Assembly (NCBI RefSeq): GCF_014805625.2
Contig: NW_023998517.1
Location: 824,293 to 888,292 of the forward strand
Length of the DNA: 64,000 nucleotides
Direction of reading: 5' to 3'
Origin: Glossina fuscipes
Taxonomy: Eukaryota > Arthropoda > Insecta > Diptera > Glossinidae
In this document: piece by piece, positions 25,438-38,329 of the stretch
Layout: each line of letters begins with the position of its first letter
Position numbering within the stretch: the stretch's first letter is position 1
Notes under the pieces: model-generated
Told to the model about the DNA's origin: nothing
The model's input: only the letters and a program-made list of their open reading frames with translations
The model's database searches: none
Position numbers and translations under genes: made by a program

Positions 25438-26381
25438 TTTTTTTCCTTAAGGTAACAAGTAGAACTAAATTTATAGTTTATAGTTTGATTGTACGATAAA
25501 ATTTAATCAAAATTCATATAACATTATACAATAAGTGACTATTATTGTTGAGATATATGAACGCTTGAAATAGAAACGATATCTTTCTATATGTTTATAT
25601 AGAAAATGTGTTAGGTTCTCTTTCTCTCTCTCTCTCTATATATTAGTAATTTCTTCTCCTGGCATTGATTAGATAATGTGTAGCTCTTCTAATAATCGAA
25701 GCAGATAAAAAATCTATATAGAATTAAAAAAAAAACTTACTGAGACCCTTATGTTAGTACAACATACAAAATATTCCAAATTATCTCAATTTTTTTTTCA
25801 AGTTTATCTTTAAATGATTAGAATAAGTGATATCAAAAATGCAGATGTAACTATTTGTTATGCTTCCAATAGGGTGTAAAAAATCCAAAGTCTTTATGCG
25901 CACCAGAAATTTAGTGTTCGCTGGTATGCAAGTTTTCTCACACGGTTTGCATTGCTAGCAAACGCTCATGAGAGAACACATGAAGTATTAGGTATGTATC
26001 TGATAAGCGTATGATAGAGAGCTCTTGCGCTTGCAAAAGGTTTCGGATAGAACACTGAAACTTATCCCGCACATACCATGTGATAATCCGAATCAAAAAA
26101 GTGGTCGTTACGAGCATACGTCCGGTCGAATTTGCTAAACCAGTAAGAAAAGTTATGGAAGGTTAAAATTTTCACAGCCCTTTTACCGCCCATAAGTGAT
26201 GTTAATCTGAAATGATACATAAAGATTTATCGAGTTATTCAAGAGTTCAATTCAAATATGGTTTCATTGCAGTCACTAACGTCCTCATAATTGCTAACAG
26301 ATACGAAGAGATCTAGATACGCGCTTGAAACGGCGGATATTGCAAATGTCCTCTCCCATTATACTCTACGCCGATTGTACA
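23747..26381. other. Intergenic DNA next to mir-10
   Basis: Includes a stretch of less extreme AT content (about 23800-24400) with open frames on both strands (24152-24376 plus, 23980-24264 minus) but no recognisable domain. It may belong to the mir-10 primary transcript or flanking conserved DNA. A TA dinucleotide microsatellite lies at about 25392-25431, a CT tract near 25621-25640 and a TTG trinucleotide run near 25188-25215. Confidence 0.45.
25392..25431. repeat. TA dinucleotide microsatellite
   Basis: About 20 uninterrupted TA units, followed by a TTTATATTTTTTTT stretch. It lies 1.7 kb to the plus side of mir-10. Confidence 0.95.
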
Positions 26382-26620
26382 AGGGTATAATAAGTTAGTG
26401 AGATAGACCCACATTTTGTTAAAGGAAAAAGTTTATTTATATAAATTTGTACGTATGTCTGTCAGTCTGTCTTGTTTATTCGTGTGCAACCTACAGGGTG
26501 CAATTTTCGAAATCTTCCGATGAAGTTTCTTTTCGACCACTCCGCCAATAAAGCCTTATTTTGAAAAATCATATTAAAGGACGTGCAAGAGGATATTTAA
26601 TGGCGGGCCGCGGGCCACTA
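26382..26620 (-). mobile_element. Family A repeat copy, reverse orientation
   Basis: Contains GTCTGTCAGTCTGTCTTG, then CAACCTACAGGGTGCAATTT, TTCGACCACTCCGCC and AATCATATTAAAGG with a GGATATTTAATGGCG end. The same phrases appear at 30240-30590, so both are reverse-oriented copies of one family. Confidence 0.5.
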
Positions 26621-28910
26621 CTTGTTTTATCTCTCATACTAAATTTCTGATAAGCGAAAAATATATTAATTTCGTCATTGCTTTTGAAAAGAAATATATG
26701 TGAGTCAGCCGTAAATTCGCGCACCCACCAGCCTACTTTTGAATTTTTTTTGAACTCACAAAAACTGACCTATGAAAGTGAAAGTTAACGAGTATATACT
26801 TAATGCTAATCCTTACTGTACTCCCTCTGCTCACAAGTAGGATGCGTGTCAAAAATATAGAATATTGGAAAAAAAGAGAGAACTTTGAAGTATTGCAGCC
26901 GAACACTTGCAAACTGTAGGACATATGTCCTATAATATAAATTATAGTCCAAATAATTAACAAAGCCAGATATCTGAGAGTCGAATATATATATTATATA
27001 CATATATATATTTGTATTAAATATAACTATTACATATAAAATAAATTTGTCTCGATTAAAGGGCACGCCCCCAATTGATAAACAACTTCACAATTATTCC
27101 TCGAATTACATAAGCAAGATTTTGCCTTATGTTCATTTACTAGTTCGCTGACTATTGAAAGTAAGGCAAACTCGCGCTAGATCGCTTCGCAGTGTATAAT
27201 AGAAACTTTTCGAAATATGCTCGGAATTTTTAATAACGCTCAGCTTGACATTACGTATAAATCACCACCTCTCCAGATGCACACATGTACGTACATATAT
27301 ACATTTACACACTCATGTATACATTCATAAAATTACTTGTTTTTATCAGTGAGCTGCGCAATAGCACACTGCTCCCAAAGAGCATATATACAAGCACAAT
27401 ATTTTTGAACTCTGATTTCCCTTGTTTCGTAGTTTTCGTTTTATTTTCACATTTTATTTGTTTTTTTCTTTTCCCAGTAACGCTACAGGGTTGAAATGTG
27501 TATCGTCACCAAGAGCCACCCCTGGGTATACGTATATATTTAGATATATACATATGTGTGTAGTTACTTACATCTGTGTATGGCTGCGTTACAGAGTCAA
27601 ATAATAAAGTCACTGTATAATGGTAAGCATACGCACACACACACACACAACAGCAACAATAGCGACAAAGAATACAAAACACACTAAAATGGCACATGAC
27701 TTTGGCAAAATTCACAGATAATAGAATGAAATGTGGAACAAATCATTATTAAAACTAGAACCAACCAAGCAAGCAAGCAAGCAAGCAAACAAGCCATCAT
27801 GTTTCTCTCCTTCCGTTCTTTTCTCTCCTTTTTGCTCTCCTTTTCTTCTTTGCTTTATTTTCCATTTTATTTTAAAATTTCTTTTTTTTTTTTCTATGAA
27901 TTTACTGCCCGCAGCAGGATGCTTCTATTCGTTCTTGAGGAAAATTTACTGACAGTTTAATCTGAAAATACTTATAGGGTCCGTTTAATTTTTCAATTTT
28001 TACTCTATTTTTAATCGCAAAACTGTAATAGAGGTTCTTTTCTCCTCCTAGGCTTAGTTGCCATTGATAAAAATTCAATAGCATTAAATGGCTTAGTGGG
28101 GTAACTTGAAATGACGGTCGCCTAGCTTTCACGTCTCCGCAAATACATTACTTTATATGTTGAGCATTCTCACAGCTCACCACACTGGCAGCATAGATTT
28201 TATAATGAATTGTTTCTACTTTGAAAATGGATTCAACTCATTATCCAGTTTTTAGATGCGGAAAAACAACAAAACATAGACCGGTACGGCCTATGGAGAT
28301 CTGAATACTTTAGGCTGATTATGTGTTACGCGCCTATGAACACTTAGATGCATACTTGTATCTCTTGTGCCACTCTACCACTCTAGAGAGCTTATTAGCA
28401 CTTGCGAAATGCTTTACTGCCAGTCACTGTGTAACGTTCATGAAAATACCATCAAGGCCGACTTCCGGAAAGATCGTACGCGTCAAGGAAGCGTTATGAG
28501 TTAATTTAAATCATTTCTTAGTGATTACATGTATAAGAGAAGAGAAAAAAAAAAAAGCAATCGGCTATCAAAGCAAAACGAACAAGTTTTCTTTCCGGCG
28601 GTAAAATGCATTTAGCTCACGTAAAATTGATTGAAGTGAAATCGTGAGTACATTGCATATTATAGATGGTAGTAGATTAGAATCATCTCTTTGGAGACTT
28701 TGCAGCATTCAGTGTGTCAAACAAGTTTATGAAAACGGAAAGATTTTTTTTCTGCTAGCAGAGAGTGGGCCAGTAAGCAATGAACAGAAGGAGTTATTAC
28801 ATTCTATCCACACAATACACATATACATTTATCTGCCATACTGATAAACTTCGTTTAGCTCTTGTCATCCTTTAGCAATGGATATTAGAACTAAAGAATG
28901 ATAAAAATGA
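26621..28910. other. Intergenic DNA, no gene recognised
   Basis: AT-rich, with several TATATA-rich patches (26985-27015), a CA run near 27633-27649 and a short AAGC tandem repeat at about 27766-27786. Open frames at 26733-27066, 27285-27604 and 27731-27960 follow AT-rich or T/C-rich composition and are not supported as genes. Confidence 0.5.
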
Positions 28911-28918
28911 ATTGATAA

Positions 28919-29700
28919 TACATGGGTCCATAAGTCGTGGGATAAATTAAGAAAAAAAATAAATCTCTTTTGTTTTGCATCATGCAAGTCAACTTTCTTC
29001 ACCGGCTTACTCTCCTTCAAGGGCCACTTTCCTTAGTATCCCTGGGTTTTTCTTTACAGAACGACTTGTCAAAACCTTGAAAATACAGTTCAGTTTCCGT
29101 CATAGCCCACTATGTGACTCAAATCTGACTGTTGGAGGAACAATTTCAACTTAAAGTCAAACAATTGTGCCATTGCAGCCATCGATTTGTAACATGGAAC
29201 ATCGCTTGGTGAACAATCACTTCTTTCTTCGTCAGTTGAGCCGATTTTTTTTTAACGGTTTCATCCGTTAATCAAACGAATCATCCTCCATTTTTCAAGG
29301 TAGTCGATGATAAACAGAATACAAAGCGTACTCTTCGCTTATCGAGAAAAACTTTCACAATTTTTTTTTTTAATACATTCTGCGGTATCCACCCCTTTTG
29401 GGCGTGCACTGCATTCAACGGCATCTATGCCTCATCATACGGCTTCATATGAAATCAGTGAAGCAACGACAGATTGTGGTTTTTTACAAGGGATGGACGG
29501 TTTCATATCCACGAAAAAACACACGAAGTGTGGATTTTTTCATTGGTTTAAAAGGAACAAAAACCTTTGTAATCCGTCAAGAAATGATCGACACTAGATG
29601 AAATTTTTAGGGTTTGATGCTTGACACCTTCCAAAATTATATGGAGTGATCTCCAAAGCTATTTTTTATGCATCCGTGCTGGGACTTACTGATCAATATC
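28919..29700. mobile_element. Possible DNA-transposon remnant
   Basis: Bounded on the left by CATGGGTCCATAAGTCGTGG and on the right by a loosely inverted GGGACTTACTGATC. The interior has moderate GC and a broken coding look, for example a 96-codon plus-strand frame at 29307-29597 ending FHWFKRNKN. Size and end structure would suit a decayed mariner-type element, but no catalytic motif is visible. Weakly supported. Confidence 0.25.
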
Positions 29701-30214
29701 TTATATTGTAATGATGCGGAAGCAGGGATCATCGCTAAACTTTGTAATAAATATTTCGCGTAGTGAATATCGCGTAGTGATATATCTTAGCAGGCGCTTA
29801 CCTCTAATTAAACCTTTGCTTAGTTTTAGTTTATTTGTTGCAGACGACTGCTCAGATTAAATATTAACTTCGGAGTTCTCGCTATCTAGTCTGTAAAAGT
29901 GCTTTAGATTATTTCTATCGAAAGTACAAGATCCTCTAAGCGGATTTACCCCCTCCGAAGGTTAAGAAACGTATTGCAGCGCTCCATTCTCTCTTTTGAA
30001 CACCTATTGCAATTACAAAAGAGGGATCAAGTATACTTGAACGTGTTGGAATTGCTAAAAAGTTTGATGATATCAAGCTAAAGGGTCGTAGAACCCTACC
30101 TTTTCGCAACGGAAAGATATTAGGGGGCTCCCGCTTAAAGGTCTGTGAAAAGATAGGAAATTTATCAAATATTGAAAATAGTGCCCAGTGCAAGTTCAGT
30201 ATATTATAATAAAT
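29701..30214. other. Intergenic DNA, no gene recognised
   Basis: Contains an 85-codon minus-strand open frame (29936-30193) without a recognisable domain. A short tandem TTCGCGTAGTGAATATCGCG-type duplication lies near 29756-29780. Confidence 0.4.
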
Positions 30215-30590
30215 ATTGTACCCTTCTTCAGTGGTCGTACAAGAGGATATGAAGTGTTTGCGTATGTACGTAACGTTCAGAAAGACTTGAGATGCATCCC
30301 ATTTTTATTATATCGACCGATTCACAATCAGTTTCTGAATTAAGCTTGTCTCTCCGTCTGCACCTCTTGTTTTTCTGCCACCTACAGGCCGCGAGTTTTG
30401 AGATATTTTGATAAAATTTTGCACACTGATGGGTTATGGCCCAAGAACGAACGCTGCTGAAAATTTTTCAGATCGGATTACTTTTTCAACCATTTCTCAT
30501 AAAACGCCTTACTTTGAATAGTCATCATATATGAGTAGCTGTTGGGAGGTGTAGGGTATTTAATGGTGTGCCACTCAAGCGTGAAAGGAA
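30215..30590 (-). mobile_element. Family A repeat copy, reverse orientation
   Basis: Contains TTAAGCTTGTCTCTCCGTC, CCACCTACAGGCCGCGAGTT, TGAGATATTTTGATAAAATT, TTTTCAGATCGGATTAC and the end block GGTGTAGGGTATTTAATGG. This is the reverse complement of the block order in the forward copies at 38330, 54405 and 62078. Confidence 0.65.
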
Positions 30591-33500
30591 TTTATTTGTT
30601 TGTCAGTGTACCACTGAATTGCCGAGCTTCGATGCATCTATTTTATTGTATTGAATTGTTATCTGAAAGATGCATTGTATTAGACCACTGCCTTAGCTCG
30701 CCAGGCTTAGGATTCTTATGAATCCAAAGGTCTTTGTTTCGGAGCACAATAGTCCGTCTGGCGTTATGAAGTGTTCGCCAAATACCTCGTGTCTGATTTT
30801 GCAGATGGTCTCGCATCAATACAGGATACGATGGGATGTTTTCACTCGTCCATTGGCAAAATCTGTAAGAATCGGCAATAGAGATACCTATGTATTTCGC
30901 AAGATACCTGAGGGAATTATAACCTGAACGTTGTAAGTTTTTTGTACTTATGTCATTTATCATATCTTCTGTAAATAAATTTAGAAAGTGTGGTGTAAAA
31001 GGTTGCCGTACAGTTTAGATCACATGCTGCCCCGTATAAAAAGATCTATCGTTCTTATATATATATAAATATGTGTTTGCCGGTCTTGCAAAATCTCTCA
31101 TAATTATATTTGTCTCTGTACTATAATCCAACTAATATCTACCTATTTAATACTTGTAATAATAATTGTGCGTTTATTTCTAATTATCATCTATTCTATG
31201 CATTTGCAATTATCACACGCCGTTAACTGCTGAGTTTATATGTATATATATACATATATATATAAAAAAGGCATTCTCTTAACTCATTCATTTAGTAGTT
31301 GGATTAACGTCTTAAAGGTATATTTATACCTTTAAGCAGATCAACAAACTTGTATCAAAGTTAATAAAACGCATCAAACAAAGGAAATTATTTCTAAAAA
31401 ACGGCGGAAAAGTCATTAAATGCATACATTTATTATATAAAATTACTAACTTACTCTCGTCGCATAATGTTTGAGATTTAATGTGCTTGTGTGTGTTCGC
31501 TTATAGCGGCTTACTGAGGAGTGCACAGGTAGTAAAACTTTTCTACTTGCCTAACTGCAGGCAGCTGTAGAGTGTGTAGTGAAAGCGAATTATATTTCGT
31601 ACTCTTTTACTCTTCAAGATAGAAATGAAGTCAAGTAACACATAGTCGTCACTCATCTATGTTGGTGGTTGTTTATTTGTCGTCCCCTTAAACGTGAAGG
31701 TAAAGTGTCCATGATTTCATGATAGACGGCATACATTTTCTGTGAAAAGAGAGAAAGCATACATTCTTCTTAGTATTCTTCTGTTCATTTAATAAAACAA
31801 GTCATAAAAATATTAGAGCGAATTTTGAATACCCATCACTTTGAAATATTTTTCTCTTAATTGCCGATGATTGCTCGTAATTAGATTCAGTTTCACTTTA
31901 ACAATTAATTAATTCGTATAGAGTGGGCGTGTAATCTACACATTTTTCTATTCTTCTTTAAAAAGTTCAAAAAGCGAATAAGGTGAGACGGACGGATAGA
32001 CACTAGACTAAATCATCGTTAAACATACTTCATGCAAGCTGCGAAATATTTTGTTTAAGTGCTACCAAGCGAATGGTGTAAATATACATTTACTCTGTTA
32101 GTGTATATAAAAATTGATTACAGTATTTAACGCTGGTTAAGCATTTGATGAGAAACCTAACGGTGCACTTAATTAGAATACAATGCAGCTTTAAAAGCAA
32201 AGTTCATGTTGTGTTACTTGCATTGATAATAATGTAAGAAAACAAGTTAACAACTTAAATCGTTAGACGTAGTGGACTTGCTTAGCCCCTCCACTCTTGG
32301 GCGCATAATACTGGTGAGGGTAGAACATTAATAGAAATTTTTAAGTATGGAAATCTCGGACGAATGTAGTGCAAAGCGAAAAGTTGAAAAAAAAGAAGGG
32401 AAGAGAGAGAAATGTGATTAACAAATGACATACAATGGAGAAAAAAATCTTTCCGGCAACAGTAGTGTTCCAGTGGAACACTACTCCCACGCCCTCAGTT
32501 CATATCTATATATTTTATTTAGCACAAGTATGCTTTAAAAGTTTATACTTATTCACTTCTTCAGAACAAGTTTTGATTAAGTGAAAGGCATTCGGTATGC
32601 AGCGAGTCTTAATGATTCACTTAAGCGCTTAAGAATTTTTCCTTCACCTCTGATCTTCACACAATGCTGAGTTTGAGAATGAATTGGAGGCATTCGAACT
32701 CCTACTTGATTACCATTTCCCATTTCGTGTAGGTAAAGTATTTTAGGTGTCGACAAACGACCATTTTTGCGATGTAGTCTACTTTGGCCTCAAACGCGAT
32801 TCTTTGAAAACTGAACTATTCTTTTGTATGCTAACATAGCTGTGCTTAGGCGTGCAATTTATCTTTAAGAAGCAATAAGTCTGTGAATGAGTTCGTGCTG
32901 TGTACCCGTAAGTGGGCAAAGAAATGTAAAATCACTAAATTACCAAAATATAAGAATTATTTATATCTTTTTCATTCCGAAGGTTAATTTAAATAATTTT
33001 TCTTTTACAAACAAATAGGCGGGAAAAGGCAATAAAATTAATGTACATCTAGCAAAACATTCACCTTTTATGAACGATCCAAGACAACAAAAAAAGAGCG
33101 CATCTCTCATTCTTCCCTAATGCGGTGTCTCAGTGTAAACAACGACAATGGTAAAAATTGCACAAATTTTACTCGAAATTATTCGAATTGTAGCGAGTCG
33201 TCTGATAACGTGTTGCATGCGTAGCAATTTTCATAAGAACATGAGTTCGAAATTTTACGGAATCGAATTTAACGGAAAGTTAGTCGCGAAAACTAACATT
33301 AAATGAATTGAAAAATCCGAGCCATCGTGAATGGCAGATATTTTAACGGCGAAAAAAAAAACTTGAATTAACAAATCGTCAATTAATTAGTGTTGCATGA
33401 TAACGTGGGCGAATTTACTTACGACAATTACGGTCCTTGGTTGCCGGATAAAGTGGAAATCGTATATAATTGAGAAAAAAGGCTTTAAAATAGTTCTTTG

Positions 33501-34004
33501 TCCAATGCTGTTTGGGTTTGCAAAATAAAATATATAAATTTTTCCCCTGCAACCTAGACATGTCACACTTCTCTAGCAGTTACGGGAACTTAAAAGTAGC
33601 TGAGCATGATTTGGCCGCCTGTTAAATAAGCGGAAAGTCTTCATGCCATTCAATTGGTCTGCAAGAGTTTAGCTTTGAAGCATTTAAGCTTAAACTGAAC
33701 TCTAAGCAAAATTTTTGCTCCTAATTTAAAAGAAAGCGTCAAAAGTTTTAGATTTTTCCATACACATAAATGTAGGTCGATCTACGACCCATTTAGTTGG
33801 GAGCACTGGGACGGAAAGATTTTATAAGCGATTTAGAGCAACTAAGCATAAACTAACTAAAGCCTCTTAAACATGGACCTAAATAGCATTAGGTGACGTT
33901 TGTCTTACAGGATTGTTTTGTGGACAAATTACTTTCGCTACTCTGTGGTACAGTTAATTAAAAGTGTTTTGTCAGTCCCAGTGTTTGTATAAGTGCCATT
34001 TTTA
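30591..34004. other. Intergenic DNA with a small GC-richer island and two palindromes
   Basis: At 30643-30963 a less AT-rich island carries a 106-codon minus-strand open frame (with RGIWRTLHNARRTIVLRNKD) and an overlapping plus-strand frame; neither is recognised. Perfect palindromes lie at 31311-31336 and 32461-32485. A short family A-like GAGACGGACGGATAGAC box occurs at about 31984-32000. Otherwise no feature was seen. Confidence 0.45.
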
Positions 34005-34690
34005 TACCGTACGCCATATGTGGTACTGGGTATATTAAGTTTGTGCGGACGTATGAAGGAGGGCGCGAGATAGATCTAGTTTTTATTATACAGAAAGTGA
34101 TTCTAAGCTTGTCTGTCCATCGGTACGTCTAATGTTCATCCATGTATTTTTTTTTTTTTTTGTTCGACGTAAAGATCACAGTTTTTGAGATGTGTTGATG
34201 AAGCTATGTACACTGAACTGTTTTGGACCAAGGAGAAATGCTATTGAAAATGGTTTGGAACAGACCATTTTTTCAACCACTTCCCTTACTAAATAACTAA
34301 CAGAATTAGGCGAAAAATATCTCTCAGTAATGGTATTCAGGCGTTCTAAATTAGTGTGAAAAATTAGGTTGGAAGGGCGTAATTTTCTGTACCCTACAAG
34401 TCTGCCTACGACAACTGAATCTTTATATGGTAAAAACACCTTATTTTCAATATTTTTTGATGAAAATTTGTGCATAATAATAGTTTGACATTAATAATAA
34501 TCCTACCGAATTTGGACAACATAGATCTATTTTCTGGATTTCTCCTCATAAAAAAATCTTAATAAAAAGTAAGCCCACACGATGAAAATTGGTTCGTAGA
34601 AGGAATTTTATATAAAATTTGGATCAAATAGGTTTTTTACTTAGACCCAACCATATAAAAGCGCTCTCACAAAAAGCAATGGCGAAAACG
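34005..34690. mobile_element. Family A repeat, long copy related to 16770-17345
   Basis: The left part has the family boxes in reverse (CAGAAAGTGATTCTAAGCTT and GTCTGTCC). The right part matches the internal segment at 16940-17290: TCTTTATATGGTAAAAAC, TTTTCAATATTTTTTGATGA, CATAATAATAGTTTGACATT and ATATAAAAGCGCTCTCA. The 99-codon minus frame (34176-34475) is a translation of repeat sequence, not a supported gene. Confidence 0.6.
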
Positions 34691-36884
34691 TCTGTCTTGT
34701 AATTTGGAAGCAAAATGGAAGCAAGTGGATATTATTTAAATCTTTGACAAGTAAATTGCGTTTGTTAAATTTGGATCCCGTTAGTTGATGCTTTCGGTGT
34801 CCTCCAGTGCGGGTACGCCGATGGAAATTATGCCTTTACATAAAAACAATGTATTATCACGAAAATGAATTAATGGGAAATGTCTGTATTAAGCGAAGCG
34901 ATATGGGGCATTTCATCGCCCCTTGACGGCCTTGCCTTGCTTGTTACAAACAAGAGAATAATTGGCACACATTCAGTCCGATTCAATGAATTCTTGAATT
35001 ATTGAGCTGAGCTGAGCTGGAAGAAATTCCAAAAATATTCAATTGTTAAGAGTTGCTTTAATGTATTTTGTCGCATTTTTATAGCAAAAATATTCACAGT
35101 TCGCTCCACTGTCCGATCATAATCAAATCTACCGAAAAATATATACAATTGTATGCTTGTAGTGTATCTTAATATACAGGTAAGGCCACTTTCAAGGTTT
35201 CTTTCAAGTCTGCTTTTTTACGCGAACCAATAGCCAAAGAAACAATTCCAAATACATGGAATACTCGTATACGTAGTATACGTAGTGTGTAAAGTAGAGA
35301 GTAAGCGGAGTTTCATCATTATTATTATATGCCTTGTTTTTTTTTTTTTTTTTTTTCTTTTTATTTTATTTAAATTAATTAAGTTGTTTTTTTTTTTTTT
35401 TTGTGGTAACGGTCGAAATTCTTGCCCTTATATATATATATATGTATATATGTGGGTCTTTCAAGTCATTTGTTCTTGTCATTTCATTTTCGGTAAATTG
35501 TTTGTTTATTGTTTATTTAAAATGAAGACAAACATTACAATACAATACGCAACAAGCGAACGCATAAGGAAAAGTCTTGGCGGGAATTTAGAAAAAATGC
35601 GTTTCGCGCAGCGGCCAGTGACTTTGCGTGCGCAACATTCTTGTTTTCTGCTTGCTTGTTTCAGTTTCTTTCTTTTCTTGTCGCGCATGCTTACGTTGTT
35701 GCAGGCTTTGATACTGTTATGATATCATTCCACACTAGATGATTGCTACACAACTTTCACATGCATAAATAATTGCAAAGAGCATTCAATGGCCTAACGA
35801 GGAGAGCTTTGCTCTATCCTCACTTCACTGAACTTAGCTTAAGTTTTTTTTTTTTTCTTTTTTTCAAATCTATTTTACGGTTTTTTGTTTATTTACTCAT
35901 CCGCAGGCAGGTGAAGTTGACTTGAATTAGGTGTTCTTTTTTTGCCCTCACACATACGCATATTTTAAAACGCGCCACGTGTTAAAGTTAATGTGAGCAA
36001 AACTACACTTTTACCAAAAACTTAATGCACGAATTCCATTGTTTTTTGTAACGTGATGACGTCTCACGATCAAAAATTTCAATTAGGTGAGTTGAAGAAT
36101 ACATTTCTTAAGTAACCACCTAAGGGCTAAAAAATGATGGTTATCTTTCAGAGCAGATGCCTTAAATTTATGTTAAGCTTACTAAGTCTTGCTTAAGCTT
36201 ACTGTATATGCATATATGTGCCTGCATATTTTGGGTCTTCATTTGGTAGTGTAAAAGCGATAGCCATGCGTTTTGGAAGTTTCTTCCATTTATTTGAAAC
36301 CTCAGCAAGAAGCAGTGCACATCAAATGACAAAAGAAAATTTCATAATATTAAGCGCTTGGAAGGCAATCATTTATATTAAATTATTTGCCGGCTTACAC
36401 TCATTACCTTATCTTGTGGGCCTTTTGATTTTATGAGTTCTTCATTATCATATCCCTCACCAGCTTTTGAAATTCTTTCGCTCTCGAAAATTAATGTGAA
36501 AAGTTAAGGGTTGTCATAACAAGCTTCTTCTTCGGTAACCAGTGACCACGTTAAAGAGTAAGGAAAGTAGACATAAAAATGGCCGTCAATGGTTAAAAAG
36601 CTCTGCAAACGAGATATTCCTGCATTTGGTTAAAAAATTGAGCGGATTTGTCTACAACTTCAACACTAGGATCCTACTGCTTGATCTTGAACTACAAATA
36701 AGAAGCTACACTGCTAAATTTCACATTTTAAAGCAGTGGACATCCAAGATGAGTGCGACATTATCTTATTTGTTACATTCAAAACTTTAAAAAGAAGTGT
36801 GCCTACTTGCCCTAGTATATGCATTTTACCTATGATTTCCCTAAGTGATCGATCCGCTTCTATTCACTTCTTGATTTTTCCTCA
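34691..36884. other. Intergenic DNA, no gene recognised
   Basis: T-rich tracts at 35337-35356 and 35389-35402, a short TATA microsatellite near 35430-35445, and a triple GAGCT repeat near 35000-35018. The 145-codon plus-strand frame at 35285-35722 begins at a non-ATG codon and is dominated by poly-F translation of T-runs, so it is not annotated as a gene. Confidence 0.5.
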
Positions 36885-37080
36885 CGAGAAGCCGAGCAGG
36901 TAAGATTCGCGAATTCGCGTCTGTTACGTTGGCGAGTTCAAACTTTAGTACTCAGCCGGTAATTGATCAGGCTAAGACCCACTAGACTATGGCTATCTAC
37001 CGCCACTTCTTTCCGATCAGTTATCGTATTACACGAATTGGGAACATCCCCTAGAGTGATTAGTCGCATTAAAAAAATCA
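36885..37080 (-). mobile_element. Possible tRNA-derived SINE fragment
   Basis: On the minus strand, TAGTCTAGTGG resembles a Pol III A box and GTTTGAACTC, 46 bp downstream, resembles a B box; the spacing suits a tRNA. Upstream the minus strand has CCCTAGGGGATGTTCCC-like and AATACG...GGAAAGAAGT blocks that recur at 41850-41980. The tRNA-like part does not fold into a convincing cloverleaf by eye. Confidence 0.3.
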
Positions 37081-38329
37081 ATTTATAGGGTGAACTGTAA
37101 TTAGTTTGGTTTTTCGACTTGTAAGCTAGAGTTTGGTTAATAACTTCCCCACATAATATTGGTCAAGGCGCAGTTTTACAGTTTCGCTCTTTAGAAGACC
37201 GTTTTATGAAATCTACATAAGATAATTATTGTGGATTTTCGTAACTTTTGATACAACTTATCTAGATCACTAAGATTATAATAACAACAAGAAAAAGGTG
37301 GATATCGTTTTCATAGTCACAAACCGATTTACATCTGTTTCAGGCGGGAAGCAAAGAGAATCATATAAATATTCTACAGCGTCGTTACAAAAGATAACGA
37401 GCTTAGTTTCCATTAGGAGAAAAAAATATTTTATGATATGTTTAATATATGTATATGTGGGTCGTTGTGTATGAAAACTTCTTATCACACCACTTACGAA
37501 ATATTTACCCCAACTCTTGAGGAATTTTTATACAAAACGAGTTTTATTTTATGTATGTAGGAGCATTTTTTAATAGGCTACACGTTATGTGTAATAAATT
37601 TTTCACTATTCAGGATCTACACACACATCAAAAGTATTTCTTTCCGATATCCTTCATGCATTACTTCGCTATCAATTGCTTATTCCTTTGTCTACACCTG
37701 TATGCAATTTTGCGTGTTAATGTTTGTGCTCTTGCTTCTTATTTGTTTCTTCTTTTTTGTTTTTTTTTTTGTAGATTCTTATCATTTTTATACAATCAAT
37801 GAACCAACATATGCGCGTTTGTTGCTACGAAAAGTAATGATAATCATGCGAGATAGTGAAGCGAAGTTTTCGATTCGTCTTATAGTCTTTCGAATGGGTG
37901 AAAGGTTTCCGTTGTTTGTACTCGTACTACAAAACGGAGATATGTTACTTTTGTTATTCATTTTGTAGATGTGAGATATAATATGTCAACCAAATTTTAT
38001 TTATGCCATTGACCTTTACATATACTGAAGCATGTAATTCTTCTTTTTCTTGACTTCTTAAATTTTTTTTTTTTATCGTACAGCACATTGTTCCTAAGTT
38101 CGAAAACCCTAAAAATTGAAGCTTAACAAATTTCTTTCTGGATTCACTCCAAGGAACCAAGTACTTAAATCGATGTAATAACATTCCACCGAGGGGCCGC
38201 CAAAAGCTATTACATTATTGATTTCAAGCTTGCAGTGACTGTTTGATAGATCTTTGAGCTTTTCAAAGAATAGGCTTCCAAGTCGTAATAATGTTAGTAA
38301 GCAAGTGAAGACAGTGTAGAATGCCACGT
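37081..38329. other. Intergenic DNA, no gene recognised
   Basis: AT-rich. Frames at 37551-37968 (plus) and 37954-38327 (minus) are rich in Phe/Leu from T-rich composition. No domain, tRNA or microRNA was seen. Confidence 0.45.

Noticed and set aside
32681..32720. TTCGAACTCC string resembling a tRNA B box
   Set aside because: No matching A box or cloverleaf around it.
35285..35722. 145-codon plus-strand frame
   Set aside because: Starts at a non-ATG codon, is dominated by Phe/Leu from long T-runs and ends in unrelated sequence; typical of AT-rich chance frames.
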